Below are positions 26,526 through 39,194 of a stretch of 64,000 bases of DNA, piece after piece (the first letter of the stretch is position 1; each line of letters opens with the position of its first letter). This DNA comes from Paragonimus westermani (Eukaryota; Platyhelminthes; Trematoda; Plagiorchiida; Troglotrematidae). The stretch is from contig QNGE01000117.1 in the NCBI GenBank assembly GCA_008508345.1, positions 174,653 to 238,652 of the forward strand, in the 5' to 3' direction. The position numbers were made by a program, and so were the translations under genes. Under the pieces are notes generated by a model that saw nothing but the letters and a program-made list of their open reading frames with translations, did not search any database and was not told the DNA's origin.

Positions 26526-26866
26526 TGTTGTAACCCCGAAGGGCCGATACCCAAGCAGACTATGAGGGAAAAACACTGGTCTCCAGAAAGAGAGCTTTTA
26601 CTGTCTCAGTGCGAAGACAAATTACAATCGCACCTCTTCCGTATTTATAGCTCGTCAAGCGACCTTGTGAATAATGTTCAATGAAGCGCATGAAAAGCAT
26701 CTTAGGTCATAAATCAGCGAATTAGCGTCCAGTATGTAAATCGGCGCGAAAAATAAAAATGATTGTGCAGTAGTGGCGCGAAAAAGAGGAATTCGAATTT
26801 TAAAAGGTAATAAATGTTAATTACCGGTTAATTGGACAGTTTTTGGGGTGGTTAACATCTACAACA
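26526..26866 (+). mobile_element. probable solo LTR of a retrotransposon
   Basis: A 341-bp segment bounded by the perfect inverted termini TGTTGTA and TACAACA (TG...CA ends typical of LTRs). Inside are a TATA-like TTTATAG at 26643-26649 and AATAAA at 26752-26757 in the order expected for U3-R-U5. The 4-5 bases flanking each side do not match, so no target-site duplication is visible. It could be a solo LTR with decayed flanks or one LTR of a deleted element. No gag/pol remnants were recognised on either side. Confidence 0.6.
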
Positions 26867-28564
26867 ATAATTGGTGGGTAGCTTGTTAACATCCCCGTCA
26901 GTGTGTGTGCCCAGTCTTCTGAAGATTGTTAGTGTACATCGGCTACAACTACAAACGTCCAGTCTGTCGACTGTGCTATAACCTGCCATCAATTAGATAT
27001 AACTGTCCCGTCGCATCTGGTGCCAGCACAGTCGGCGAGCGGGTAGATAGAAGCTTCGACTTCTGATGGGAAGGATGACCGATTCGTCCCCTATTCAGAT
27101 TATTTTTACCTGATAAGCCCAAACGAGAGTGAAACCGGTTTTAGAGTAGCAGTTTGACAGTTAGCCTCTTGTAATACTATGGTAACCAGGATGATCTTTC
27201 TTTAGCCGCAATCAGTGCAATCTGCCAACCTGATGCCGGTTGTGTCAATCCACACTAGCTGGTTACTGAGAGCATGACCCTTTCAACTTTTCACAGTCGC
27301 GACTGCACGTAGTTAACTTCCATCCGCATGTTGGATTGACATACAGGTGTGTAGCTAGAGGCCCAAATCGATCGGATCATATCACCTGAGGTATTTTGTT
27401 CACAATGCATTTGTCGATTTACAAGGCAATCAATGAAAGCAAGCTGCAGCATAGCTCTTGGGGGTTATAAAAGATAGGGTGTTCACTGAGAGACTACGAT
27501 TTCAACTGCATTTCTCGTAGGTAGGATTCTACTGAAAGAAACTGATAACTTTGTGCTATTGATCAGTCAGTAAGAAAAGGTTATCTGATGAATTTCTAGG
27601 GTCAAACTGTCTCAAATTTCTTGCAATGACTGTCGTCCGATATCGGCCACTTAGATAAAGAACTGTTCCACTGATGCTGTAGTAGCGAAGTAGCGCTTAA
27701 GAATCAAGTCACCCCCGAGATTTCTAAATTCCAGTGGAAAGATAGCGCAACGTTCAGATGAAGACCCCCACAGGGTGTGTCTAGGTCTGTGATCAGTTTG
27801 GTAGCCATTACCTCAGTACGCTCGACAGTGGTCACGTTCCTCTGCAAGCCCATCTACCATTCCTGCTTCATATGTGTAAGCAGCGGTCCTATATAGACAC
27901 AATACGTTCTAGACGCAATCCGGTCCGTGTGAGAAGGCGGTTTATCATCTTCGAGTTGCAACCGTCTTTTGTGGTCATTTCTTAATGAATGGGGAAAAGT
28001 AACTTTGATAGCGACTACTCACTTGGATCTTGTTCTAGATCTGTTATGTGTAACAAAAAAGGTTTCTTGCGACACAAGGAGTTAATGATGATAGGACTGG
28101 CTTTTATTGAGTGGCTCTGCAGCGAACGGAAGGCGAAAGCTGGACTCTGATTCGAATTTTATTCTTTTGAAAATGAACGGTGTATTTATGGTGAACAATC
28201 AAAGCTTTTGCATCCATCATATCCATTTTTATTGGCCGACCCTTTATTTGAACTAATCGGACAGCGCCCCATTTAGCTTGCATCTGTGATGTTGACTTTT
28301 GATCCACTGATGACGTCCGATCCCGTTACCGGTCCTGATATTCTGGTTCGTTACATGGTTTCGTTCATCGTGTCCAACTGCACTTACCAGTGCGCCTCAT
28401 TCGGTAGTCATGCTGCTGGATTATTGCCAGATGCACCTACTGTTTATTGGCCTGAATGTGGGTTTATTGCAACCGGTCATCGGCTTCAGACACAGTGTTT
28501 GTCTTCCAGAATCCTTCTTTGCCCAACTAACAAAATTTAGAAGAGAGCCAATGACAAAAATCTA

Positions 28565-28640
28565 TGCTTCGGCTGGATTGGAGTCGGCGAAAGCAACTGC
28601 CTGTCCAAACGATGGGAGCTGTGAAAATTCACATTTGGAC
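28565..28640 (-). repeat. tRNA-like repeat (SINE head), family 2, minus copy
   Basis: On the minus strand this aligns block by block with the tRNA-like unit at 18507-18580, with changes in the B box. It lies inside DDX11 intron sequence in antisense orientation. Confidence 0.5.
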
Positions 28641-29843
28641 TCAGTTACCCGCCCAACACACGATGTTGTGGAATCTAACGAATGATTCGGCGGATTGACT
28701 GCCCAAACAGGATTCTTCAAACAGCTCACGTTTGAATCTAGCAACGTCATCGTTGAGCATTAGAAATTTGTTCAGCAGTTTGTAGATGCCGAAGTGCAGA
28801 GAATTGGATAACGATAAAGCGGCTGAATGAAGCAGCATACGCATACAACTGATATACATGCAGACGGACACAGACAACGTAACCAGACTTACACGTGTGG
28901 TGACTTGTGTTGGTGCGTTTGCAAAGTGATCGAAACATCTGAAGTCGGTCATCATCAGTCATCCATATACGGGCAACCGCAATAAATACTAACGTCGTAA
29001 GTCGAAATTAGAGTTGCGCTGATCATTTTTCAGCCACAAGGTTACTCTCCATTGCCCTGATCGTTCGTTCTCGGAAAACTCTGGCTCTCGTGCCATCTAC
29101 CAGTTCACTTGCAGTTACGGTGATGCACACAGTGGCAGAATGAACCGAAACTTGCAACAGAGAAATGTGGAGACATCTCCAGTTGGCTAGTGCAAACAGT
29201 GACTCAACGCTGATCAGCGATTTCTTCGATTCCCAAGCAAGTATTCGCAACAGGTCATTTGATTGAACCCGCCACTGTATGGTCCATGATTTTTGATTTC
29301 ATTGCACAATCGCAATCCCAATATTTCGGTGTTTTGTATTTTTAATCAAACGTCACGCTCCGGCTCTCTGTTGACGGAAGATGCTGACACAATCAATCAC
29401 GTTGCCATGACACTGGAACCATTCACGTCACATATTTGAGGTTCGTTCGTTTCATTGTTTTGTCGCCATATGTTAAACTTATATAACTGCATGTTTTGTG
29501 TAGTCGACTGATGAGAGTGAACGTAATGCTGACATCTCACTTTGCTTTTCTTCTTGCCTTCTCACTGAACTGAATAAAGATAAATCAATGTTTGATACTT
29601 ATTAACCGTTCCTTCCTGGCAATCAGAAGGATGTCTGCTAGTGATTTGCTAGAAGTTTAGGGACTTTTGTGACTAAAAATGAGGGTTCCTTTTTTTTAAG
29701 AGCGCAAAACATGTGTAATTTACTATCTTCAGGTTACTCTTGGTGGCTCATTAGTTATGCTACAAATTTCATTTTATTGCCATGCTTGTTTTTTTGTGTG
29801 TAACAGTAACATCAGGATTGTCTTTGTTTTGTCCTTTCTCAAG

Positions 29844-29913
29844 CAACGTGGTAAACCTCGCGTTATGGATGAATGCGGAGATATCATACTACAAATCGCC
29901 CTCCATACTCCAG
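29844..29913 (+). CDS. DDX11: DDX11/CHL1 helicase, exon c
   Basis: A 70-nt exon. It encodes QRGKPRVMDECGDIIL followed by QIALHTP, matching the DDX11 region around MMDEVGRIL that precedes the conserved FPSY segment. Acceptor TTTCTCAAG|CAA in phase 0, donor CCAG|GTGTGTG in phase 1. The codon split at the 3' side (G plus CT from the next exon) gives Ala, so the joined protein reads HTP-A-GVVVFLPSYDY. The donor lies in a GTGTGTGTAT run, an unusual but acceptable context. Confidence 0.9.
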
Positions 29914-31695
29914 GTGTGTGTATATGTTCAGGTATTTCAGTACTGTTCCACACAAACGACATTTTGCTAAGGGAACAAATATCTTCCTCCTCTAAGGTTT
30001 GATCATTTTATACCATACAGTCTGATCGATGTAGATTCCACGTGGCAGACAAGTCAACGTTACTTTGTACAAAACATCGAAATAGTCAGACTGGTATAAT
30101 GAATACTAGAGTCTCATCGTATCTGTGGTTATTGTACTAGTGTACTTCAGATCTTCAGAAAGGATTCATACTGTCGAGTTAATTTGGTTTACATGAAGTC
30201 AAACAATGCTAAGACTCACGTGCTGTTCTGACAGTTGCCCCAGGTGTGGTTACAAGCAGGCTGAAGTACTCCCAAACTGTCCAGGTCTCGACAACTGCCA
30301 ACTGACGATTATCCGAGCACGGGACAACTCGGTGGGCGGAGGAAACTTTTAATCGTTTTCTTGTCTCATCACAGAAGTAGATTAAAAGGGATAATATGCG
30401 AAAAGACTGTATTTTAGAAGATTATTAATCTCGTAGGAAGCCCCAAAAATTGACCAGATAGAGCTTCTCCCCGCCCAACTTCCGACACAAAGGTCTTTAG
30501 TTCATATTGAAATTCTTCCACTGGAACCCATAATTTTAGATGCTCAGATTCCAGATCAAGATCCCTAGTGTATGAACGCACTCATATTCGCAAAAGGTCG
30601 TGTCTGATGTGCATTGTTTGTATGTCCGGACGAGTAGGTATTGGTTCGGCGTGCTTCAGGAAAGCAAAACTTTTATTTAAGAAGGTTTTGACCGGATTTC
30701 TATGTCGGATGTGGATCAGATTTCCGCGTATGGGAGTGGTGCGCACAGACTACTTGCGAACGGATTTATGCAAATTGCACCCATCTTTAGGTCAACGCAT
30801 AATCAAGTCCAGTTTGGCCTAACATGACTCTTGTGGTATTTTTTCCTGGAAACAGCTCGGAATGGCTGGACCCAATTAAAGCCTTAAAAAGTGTTCTGTG
30901 TAGTTCAGGAAGGTTAGTTTCTTCAACGGGGATATTTAACTAAAAGCTATTCATCCTTTGCAACAGTGGTCCTTAGATAAGACTGTTTCTTCACTGGGTT
31001 TTCTTCCTGGATGAACACTGTATTGGCCAGTGTGTGTTCAGCTATCATGTCACTAAGTTCAGCTCATTATTGAGGTCTGCGTTCATTCAGAGCTTCATTC
31101 ACAACAGTTGAGTCTGATCAGAAGACACTGTTACCACTTACTCCAGCAATTGCGTGGAGTATCCCACAAGGAAACATTTGTTCAAACAGATTAATAAAAA
31201 TGGATAAAGTAACGCAATTTAAAGGAGCTAATCGTGGTGTGAATAAAGACACTGTTGACTGCTACAGATTGCCATATGGGGTAACCTTTCAGGTCAACGA
31301 TTTGGGTGATCACGGAGACCCTAACCGAGTTGATGCCACCCACTCACTTTACTAGTCAGGATCTTTATGTTATCGCGATCACGTCGTTGTTGTTTCATCA
31401 CCCTCTTGGTTTTGCCAAAGTGTTGGTGGTCTCAGTAAATAACGCCCGCTCAGCTAGTTTGACTCAACGTGATTATGTGATCAATTGTTCACGCAGCCTG
31501 AGCGTTCCGAACTACACTCTAGCAAACTGTCACGTTGCTTATATGATCATTCCAATTGCTAACTTGTGAAAGCAACAATAATCACACACTAATAAGCCGT
31601 TGATAACTTTGTCACGATATAAAATTCCGATCGTGGGGAAAACGGAGAGCACACAAGCATTGTATAACTCTCTTTTCAGCGACAACCGGACGTCT

Positions 31696-31850
31696 TTACG
31701 ACCTCACAGATGACGCAAAGTTGGTAAAAGTAACTGGTGCTTTTGCTGTCCTCGCTGATGTCTCATCAAGAGTGTTACAAGCCGACGAGATATTGTTGTC
31801 TAAGCATGTGAACCGATCCACGGCTGCATGCGATAAAGGACAAACAAGTG
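31696..31850 (-). pseudogene. RTE-like reverse transcriptase C-terminal fragment
   Basis: On the minus strand an open stretch reads VDRFTCLDNNISSACNTL, then DETSARTAKAPVTFTNF, before a TAA at 31696-31698. This is the conserved segment following the RT domain of RTE-type elements (family pattern VDRFTYLGS...SARIAKARVAF). The frame then breaks, leaving a 5'-truncated, dead fragment in antisense orientation to DDX11. It is similar to the fragment at 60740-61100. Confidence 0.75.
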
Positions 31851-32371
31851 GGGATGCCTCAATCCGAAATTAGCATTTATGTATGACCATGTCATTCACC
31901 TTGTTCATCATGGTCTGAATAGTCTCGTCAGAAAAAAACAAAGGAAGACAACGTATTCTATATACTCCATGCCAATAATCTTAATGTCAAGAGGAAACTC
32001 AATACCAAGTTCTCTGGTTCCTCAAACACACCATCTCAAATATCACCTGTGGTGAAGTTGTATGGAAAAGCGTATATCAGACACCTGTGGTACACACCAC
32101 TAGAATTGATAACAATCCAAAACGGCTATCCACACACTTTTACTTGCAAAATGAGCATACAGCGATTCTGACAAATCCACTTATTGCTCCTGTGTTTTTG
32201 TGTGTGAAGAAGATTGTTCCAGAGGAATTTATGAACAACGGATACGAAGGAAACCTGTTAGTTTGGGAAGACCATCACCGTACAAGTGCCGATAAGTTAA
32301 GATCTTTCACAGGGTAAAACTGTAGTCACTATAACCTTGATCGGACCTGAATCCTGCCCGATTCTCACGTA

Positions 32372-32432
32372 TAATCATCATCATCATAGACAGCAATACA
32401 TCAGTGGTTCACACCAATGCTTAACTGCCACA
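32372..32432 (-). repeat. minus copy of the ATG-tailed dispersed repeat
   Basis: Reverse complement of 13840-13900: the block TGTGGCAGTTAAGCAT, then ACTGATGTATTGCTGTCTAT, followed by a short ATG run (32373-32387 as ATC on the plus strand). Only the last 60 bases of the unit are present. Confidence 0.75.
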
Positions 32433-35400
32433 TCTCACGTATAAAGCTTTTCTTGAGTCTAATGAACTGATGTTAAATAAGGCCAGTGAGCAACTTGGAC
32501 GCAATAACAACTGTGATAGTGTTCTGGAGCTATGTGTCTGCCTCAGTTCATCCATCATGTTGTGGCAATCATGATGTGCGCGCGCTTGTATGCATTGTAT
32601 TCTAAACGCTGAATTTTTGTAGTAAGTATAGAGTAGACAGCACCGTTGATTACTTGTATCGTACGGACATAATGAGTATGACATCCCAACAATGAACAAA
32701 CACAGTTGATCGTATTCAGATGATTAGTCAGAGGGCGCAGAGACGAGGGCAAAGCCATCAATAAGCCGCTGAGTATCGAAGAGTTTGCTTCTAGCTAAAA
32801 TGACTACTTACGGGAAGCTTGGTTCTAACAATGTGGTGTGGTGGATGTTCGGAACTTACAAATAAACACGATGTCTTCAGTGGAACCTTAGTGTTACCAC
32901 AATCGGGTTATGGAATAATCCGTTATATTGAAAATTGATTGACGGATAGTGGAGAGACTCAGCTACAAATGTTGACTGGAATGATATGATGTAGCCGATC
33001 TGGCGAAATTGGGATTATTCGGGGCTATTCCCTCATGGATAGTTTTATAACAATGACTGTCCTGGTAAAACTCATCATGGATGTTTCTAACAGCCGTTTG
33101 GTACCAGCAGTCGGCCAAGCGACCGCGTAACCACTGGACGAAGAGCTTATTCGAGGAGTTTAAAACACTGGATACCAGTTCATCTGCTTACTATGCGTAC
33201 ATATGCATCAATGAGTAGGACGGCACCAAGTGAACAGAAGGGATGGGGTGGATAAGCCGAATTTTGAGAACGGGACAAATGGATGACACGTATGAGTGTC
33301 TGTGTACTGAACAACCGTTGCCGTTGTGCGACCAACAGGACTTCGTTTATTGTCTGGTTTTGCACTGTTGTTACGCAACAACACTGAAGAAGTCAGTGTT
33401 ATGACATGTTGTCAGGATGTTTCGCAATCAGTAATCCTAGATTTCTCGTTCAACTAACCGATTAGCTTCTGACTTACGCCACTGACTGAATTAATCATTT
33501 AGAAATGTGTTCGATCGTCCGTTGGCACGATCACCGAACTTCTATGCTAATGCAGATGTCATCACAACTGCATTCGGACGTTTAGGTAACCTGTGAGACA
33601 GAATGGATGAGTGGATCTTATCTCACGTTTGTGAAACGTATTTTCCATACGGACTTCTGCAAACATCAATCAGTATAGTGTGGATGGTTTAGTTTGGACT
33701 GGAGCTTATGTCAATTGATCTCCACGAAATTGTAGTTTTAGGAAAATCGACTTTCTATGCATTGCGCACGTCACGAATGTTTCCGGTTTCTGCCTACGGT
33801 GAACGTCTACACACTCTTGAGAGTATCCGTCTAACACCAACGGTCTGGTTAGCATCTGTTTTCCTTACAGCAAACTGTCCTCTGCACCAATCTTTTCAAC
33901 GGTGTTATACAGTGTTTTACTTAAACCATCTCAGTGCGCTACCTAGAACTCTCGTAAATGAAATATCTAAAAAGTCTAAGTTTTCACTAGACTCAACTTT
34001 ACAGGTGACTTTCAGAATGAGGTTTAAGGCTATAAAGTTTAGGAAGATTTTCCCTGTAGTGGTCAAAACGAGTCTGGTTGACCTAAGTAAATGCAGGCGT
34101 ACTTCACCAGTCTATCGGTGATAACAAAACGAACGAACAGAGCAGGAGAGTTACAGGAGTTCTAGCAATTTTCAGTAATACAAGAGTTTGATTCACAGTA
34201 AGGGTTCAACATGACCACCACAATATTCCAAATTGCCAGTATCCGGGAAGCAAGGTTATTCCGGGGTTACCATGGACGACTGAAATGCGGTCGTAGATGC
34301 GACGGTGTTCGGAGTACAGCGGAGCCAAAGAAAATTGAGTGAAAAATCCGTATATTATCGTCAAGCGACTGCGCCACAGGTAGCAGAGCAGACTGGCATG
34401 TGTGCACAAAGTTTTTATTGTATTGTAAGGTCATTTTGATCAATTCGAATAACATGCAAAATGACGTAAAAACGTTGCTGTACAAGATTAAAGCATCGTT
34501 AGTGAACAGAAACAATCAAGGAACTCTTTATCCAGTCGTTAAGAGTAGTGTCATGTGTAAAATGTGATCACGACGGTCTTGTCAAAATTCCAACGAAAGT
34601 ACCTGTTACTGTTAGTCCAAGAGGGCCCCCCTTTGTCATACCATCGGTCTGTCCAAAAGCACCGTCTTCAAATGTGATTTGAGCATTCTCTCTGTATGTA
34701 AGCGGCAACTATTGCAGTGAAGTCCGAACACTATGAGAGGGTGTACGGTTACATGTTGTTAGTAGAGTCGGGCTAACGAACACACCATTGTTCACTGCGG
34801 TATAGGCTGTGTTCGCCGAGGAGCGGGTTATGATCTATCTGGCTTACACCATCCTGTATGCTTCGGCTAACATGTGCATTGGTACTCACTGATGTGGTTC
34901 GATTGAAACGCCCGTTAGTGTACATCCTATCTCGTCGTTGATGTGATGTTTTCGTTCCCATTCTCAGCCCATTCCGCTTGTGTGATTCGTCTAGTTTGGA
35001 CGACTCTGGTGATATAAACTGATATTCGAGAAACGCCTTGATTCATCCTCCACTGACGTTGAGTCGCGTCAGAATTACTACCGTTACACATGGAATGTCT
35101 TCAAGTGAAATAAGTAAAGAGTGAATTGCTATACACTCTGATCGGTTTATATTTCGACTCAGCATGAGTTATGCACGGATGTTGTTTGGATTACATTCGG
35201 CCCATCAGTTTATACAACCAATATGGTGAACAATTTTTGGAAACTTGGTGTTCGGATCCCCTTAGCATTATTGTTCCCGGTTGTATGACCGTTAGTTTGA
35301 AACGCATCTCCCAGTAAAAGTTGCTCTCCGTTTGTGAATGGTTCATACAAATGGTCTGTTTGGTCACAACTTGCCTCCGTAGCCATTTCGGACGGTGTGC

Positions 35401-38039
35401 CGTCGTTTGCACTTTCGTGACATGTTACAACTCGTCGCCTACGCTTGTGCTCCCTGTGGTTTTCATCGTCTGGTGTTTAGTCACTGGTCTCTGTAGCATG
35501 GCAGCATAGCAAAGATATATCCTCGTGATCGATCAGTCGAGCTGAGTTAAATGTCATTATCCCAATGGGCGTATCTAGTGTCAACGGGACTTGGCACGCT
35601 GTTGGCATATTCCGAGTAAGCAAACCATAAAGATGGATTGGAATTTTTCTAATGAGTTCCTGAACCACGCAGGGATATGTATATCACATTGTCTTGTAGC
35701 CTGGGGCAACAGATACCAAGAAAGAGGCAAACGAAGGGTCATGATCACTTAACGAAGTGGTCGATGTATACTGTGATTAGTTGTAAGAAACTCTCATTGC
35801 TGTCTTAGCTTACTGCTTTTCCACTGTCAGGTCTAAGGGCGCTCATGAAAATTTATAATGTCGGAATGAGTGCCAAACACCCATGTTTTGTTCTAGTACT
35901 AATGGGAAACCACACTCAACAGTGGTTGTCGCGTTTGATCTCAGCAGCAGTGTGCCACATTAATCCCGGTTTGAAAATTGCACAGGACTTGGCTCCACGG
36001 GATTATGACGGAATAGGCCACTTTTTATCTCCTCTGTTGTCAAAAGCAGCGACGGATATACTTACGTGCGCGGAGCCATTAAGATGAACGGTAGAAGCGA
36101 ACTAATATCCCTCAGAAACATGATGAACAGCAGGGTTCATAAGAGTACCACAAAACCGTCCACTTCGTGTAGTTGGTGACTCCAAAGTGTAGGTTTTCTG
36201 GAACGCCATACTTATGTCGTAGAGTAGGGTACGTTCTACATCCAAATACATTCGAAATCTACGCTGGTCACCTCAAGGCTATTTTGGCCCTATTGTCGTT
36301 ATGGATGAGTATAACATTGAAGACCTATACCAGGTATCAAATGTTTTCGTCGATTATAAAAACGGGGGGCTGTTATTAATGTGATAACCAGGTATTAGAA
36401 AGCAACTGTTAGAAATGACCTTTTTGGGACACCAAGTTGTGATTGAAAATTCCACGTTTCCTAACTCGTTCACTGGAGAGGTGACACTATTTATCAAGCT
36501 GTGAGTAAATAAGCAGACGGTTTCTGTGAATTACTTTGACCCATGCCATATACTCAGATACATAACTCAGATTTTGATATAGCTCGTTGCTGATGACCAT
36601 CAAACAAAGATTAGCTTATTCGAGCCTCGGTCGCCGTACTCCAATGGACAGTATACAAGTTGATCATTTAGCTTCCCAATAATCTGTGAGCCAAGTATTC
36701 TCACATAACTGCGACGGACATTTTAAAAGTTGTTCGTACTCGACTTCAGCCAGTGTTATGCTGAAGACGTAAAAGAGACAAGACGCATTTAGCGAAAAGG
36801 GAGCCGTAGAAATTCAGTTGGATGTAATCATTACTGTTTTTAATGATATATTTTTGCTGCGATAATAAGTTTCGATTCCCTCTCCACCCCAATGTTTTGT
36901 CCACGTCTGAACTGCTTTTGCAGCTCCCATCTGTTTATACTCGTTCACCTTTTATTGTGGACTCACTCATTTTGGTCGCACAACGAGACACTTCTGTGAG
37001 CTGGTCCGTAGTTATTCTTTAGCCTGGCCTAATAGTGGAGTGATCAAATCAGTGAACGTTGAGTTGCTTCATCTTAATTAACCCGTGTGACAAATACATT
37101 TACCTTAACCTACCAGTAAGAAATCACCTAGTCAGGGAGAATGAGGTGTCTAACTTCGGTCGTAGATGAAACGCTGAAAAGCAACTAACCTGTGTTCGTA
37201 CAAAAACGTTATGATAATGTTTTGAAGCTATTTTGGGTCACCCACTCAACTCCGTAAGACGTCCAAGGATAATATTTCAACCAGTTTCTTGATTGCTGCT
37301 TGACAGTCGTCTGTTTAACGTGTAGACCCGTCCTTTCTCTAATTGTCTCGTCGATTCTTACTCTACAAAGTGATTATACAAATGTGGTGTATTTATCCTG
37401 ATGATAAACGGCTGATGGCGAGTTTTTTATATATCCACTCTAGAGTTTTTTTGACAGCTTAACTCCTGTACTAAACATAAGGATAAACGGTAACGAATCG
37501 CGTGGAAACCTGATGCTGAATTTAAACCGGTCTATATAGAATGTTCATATTTAACCCACAACCCAATACGAGAATGCATAGTGGTGCAGGACGTGGGACA
37601 GACAGAGGGGAATCTGTGTTAAAGCTGCAACAAATTTCCTTTATGGGTGCCACTAATCATGCGTCAGAACCATTTCTGGCAATGACTCTGAGTATTGGTC
37701 TCCAACCGTTTGGACGGAGGAAAGCCCTAACGTCAATCATCTTGGGTCTGGATGTCAAGCTATTGTCTGGCCGCCCCGTTACTTTTTCTTTCGAAATCCG
37801 GAGTCCGAAAGTAACACCCGATCAGTCTACAGCTGGGTGTCTTATGAAACATGCATGAACCCGACGTAATCGATGTGGAGAAATCTTGTTTAACGTGAGG
37901 ATATTGAAATCGCTACCCCTGAGGATCCGTTGCTTGAAAGCCTCACCGCAAATATGCTGACTTCATCGTAGACAGTCGGTGGCGCGCAAACAGAGTTATC
38001 GTCAAAAGCATATAATTAACGAACATTTTTCATTCCAGT

Positions 38040-38205
38040 TGACCAGCTCCGTCAGCCATATAGCGAAACGGAGGGCACAGGTACAAAGTTCATCCGTCCG
38101 CTGCAGGTGGTACGCATTAACATGCGCCATTCTCGCCTTTGAAATGCGACTGCTGTTCCCTTCATTCATCCGCCCTCCATCAACGTTTACTGGTTCTAAC
38201 ACGTC
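38040..38205 (-). pseudogene. RTE-like reverse transcriptase C-terminal fragment
   Basis: The minus strand encodes NVDGGRMNEGNSSRISKARM followed by AHVNAYHLQRTDELC, matching the RTE tail pattern in which SSRISKARxAxxNxxHL is conserved. The downstream part is decayed and no RT catalytic motif is present. Antisense to DDX11 within its third recognised intron. Confidence 0.7.
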
Positions 38206-39054
38206 CTCATGACGAGTGGACGCGAAAAACGGGCCCGTTTCAATCTTGTATTGATACTTGGTACTTTTAAGAGATTAGGCGCATTCTCTACCGATGAACT
38301 GACATTGCCAACTTGTTTAAAGATATGTTTGGGTAGGTCGAGATTCCACAAAGTTTGACACACTGGGCGCAACATATTCCAGGTGACTCTTAAACCCCTA
38401 AGTTCACAGCGTACATCTCACCTCTATCACAATCCACACTGTCCCCATTCTTCAGCTGATTTACTAATATGTATGTGATGGCTCCTTTTTGACTAATTGG
38501 TTCGGAAAATTCCTTTTGGAATTCCGTTCCCTGAACCTACTGTAATGTTTGATACACCTCTGATATGGTTGTTTATTAAGGTTTAATTCCTCAACTCAGT
38601 CGCTTGAACAGACGTGGATCATCCACCTCATATTCTCATTTTTGTGGTCGACATTCTTCATTTGATTGGTTACTGTCACTGTATATTCCATTCCATAAAC
38701 GGTATAGTCTTATTTATTGCCATCGTCTACACAAGCCATCTGATTTGACACGTCATCGTTTTGACGAAGTTTTCGCAGTCAGCTACTTGTCAACCGTTTT
38801 CCACTGTGCAAGCCCATTTGTTACGGTCTTGGTGGCTGAAATGAAAGTGACCTTTTACCAAATCATACATTCAAGCTTAGTCTATCACTTGATCCCACTA
38901 GTGTGTGTACAAAAGCCACTTGCTAAAACATAAATGCAGTATCAGTCTGGCTGAGTAAATCTATTCGGCCAAACAACATCAATTATACAGTTCCTCTGTT
39001 GTTGACCTTTTGTTTTCCTTACTTTTCTCTCCCTCCGTCTTTCATTTTTTAAAG

Positions 39055-39194
39055 CTGGAGTTGTCGTCTTCTTACCGTCTTATGATTATCAACAATCGAT
39101 TTGTTCACACTGGGAGTCCAGCGGACTAATGTCTCGTCTCAGCCAACACAAGAGAGTGTTTCGTGAACCCAAGCATGCCAGTGTTTTGAGTCAA
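39055..39194 (+). CDS. DDX11: DDX11/CHL1 helicase, exon d (FLPSYDY segment)
   Basis: Encodes GVVVFLPSYDYQQSI and RLSQHKRVFREPKHA, the two hallmark blocks of this part of DDX11 (family forms FFPSYEYL and RKKIFQEPK). Acceptor TTTTTTAAAG|CTG enters in phase 1, donor CAA|GTGAGT leaves in phase 0. The 140-nt length satisfies both. The reading frame is intact. The lysine/arginine-rich FREPK motif lies between the FPSY block and the GGKxSEGINF block of the next exon. Confidence 0.95.

Larger units (their letters stand above)
24926..29843 (+). other. DDX11 intron, 4.9 kb
   Basis: Phase-0 intron, donor GTCAGT and acceptor CTCAAG. It carries the probable solo LTR at 26526-26866, a minus-strand tRNA-like repeat at 28565-28640 and a 14-bp direct repeat (26434-26447 and 26492-26505). 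No other gene was recognised. Confidence 0.75.
29914..39054 (+). other. DDX11 intron, 9.1 kb
   Basis: Phase-1 intron. It contains two minus-strand RTE reverse-transcriptase tail fragments (31696-31850 and 38040-38205) and a minus-strand copy of the ATG-tailed repeat (32372-32432). Open frames up to 137 codons (33708-34121) have no recognisable features. Confidence 0.8.

Noticed and set aside
33708..34121. 137-codon plus-strand open frame in a DDX11 intron as a nested gene
   Set aside because: No recognisable domain, no clear splice borders, and frames of this size are expected a few times by chance in 64 kb on six frames.
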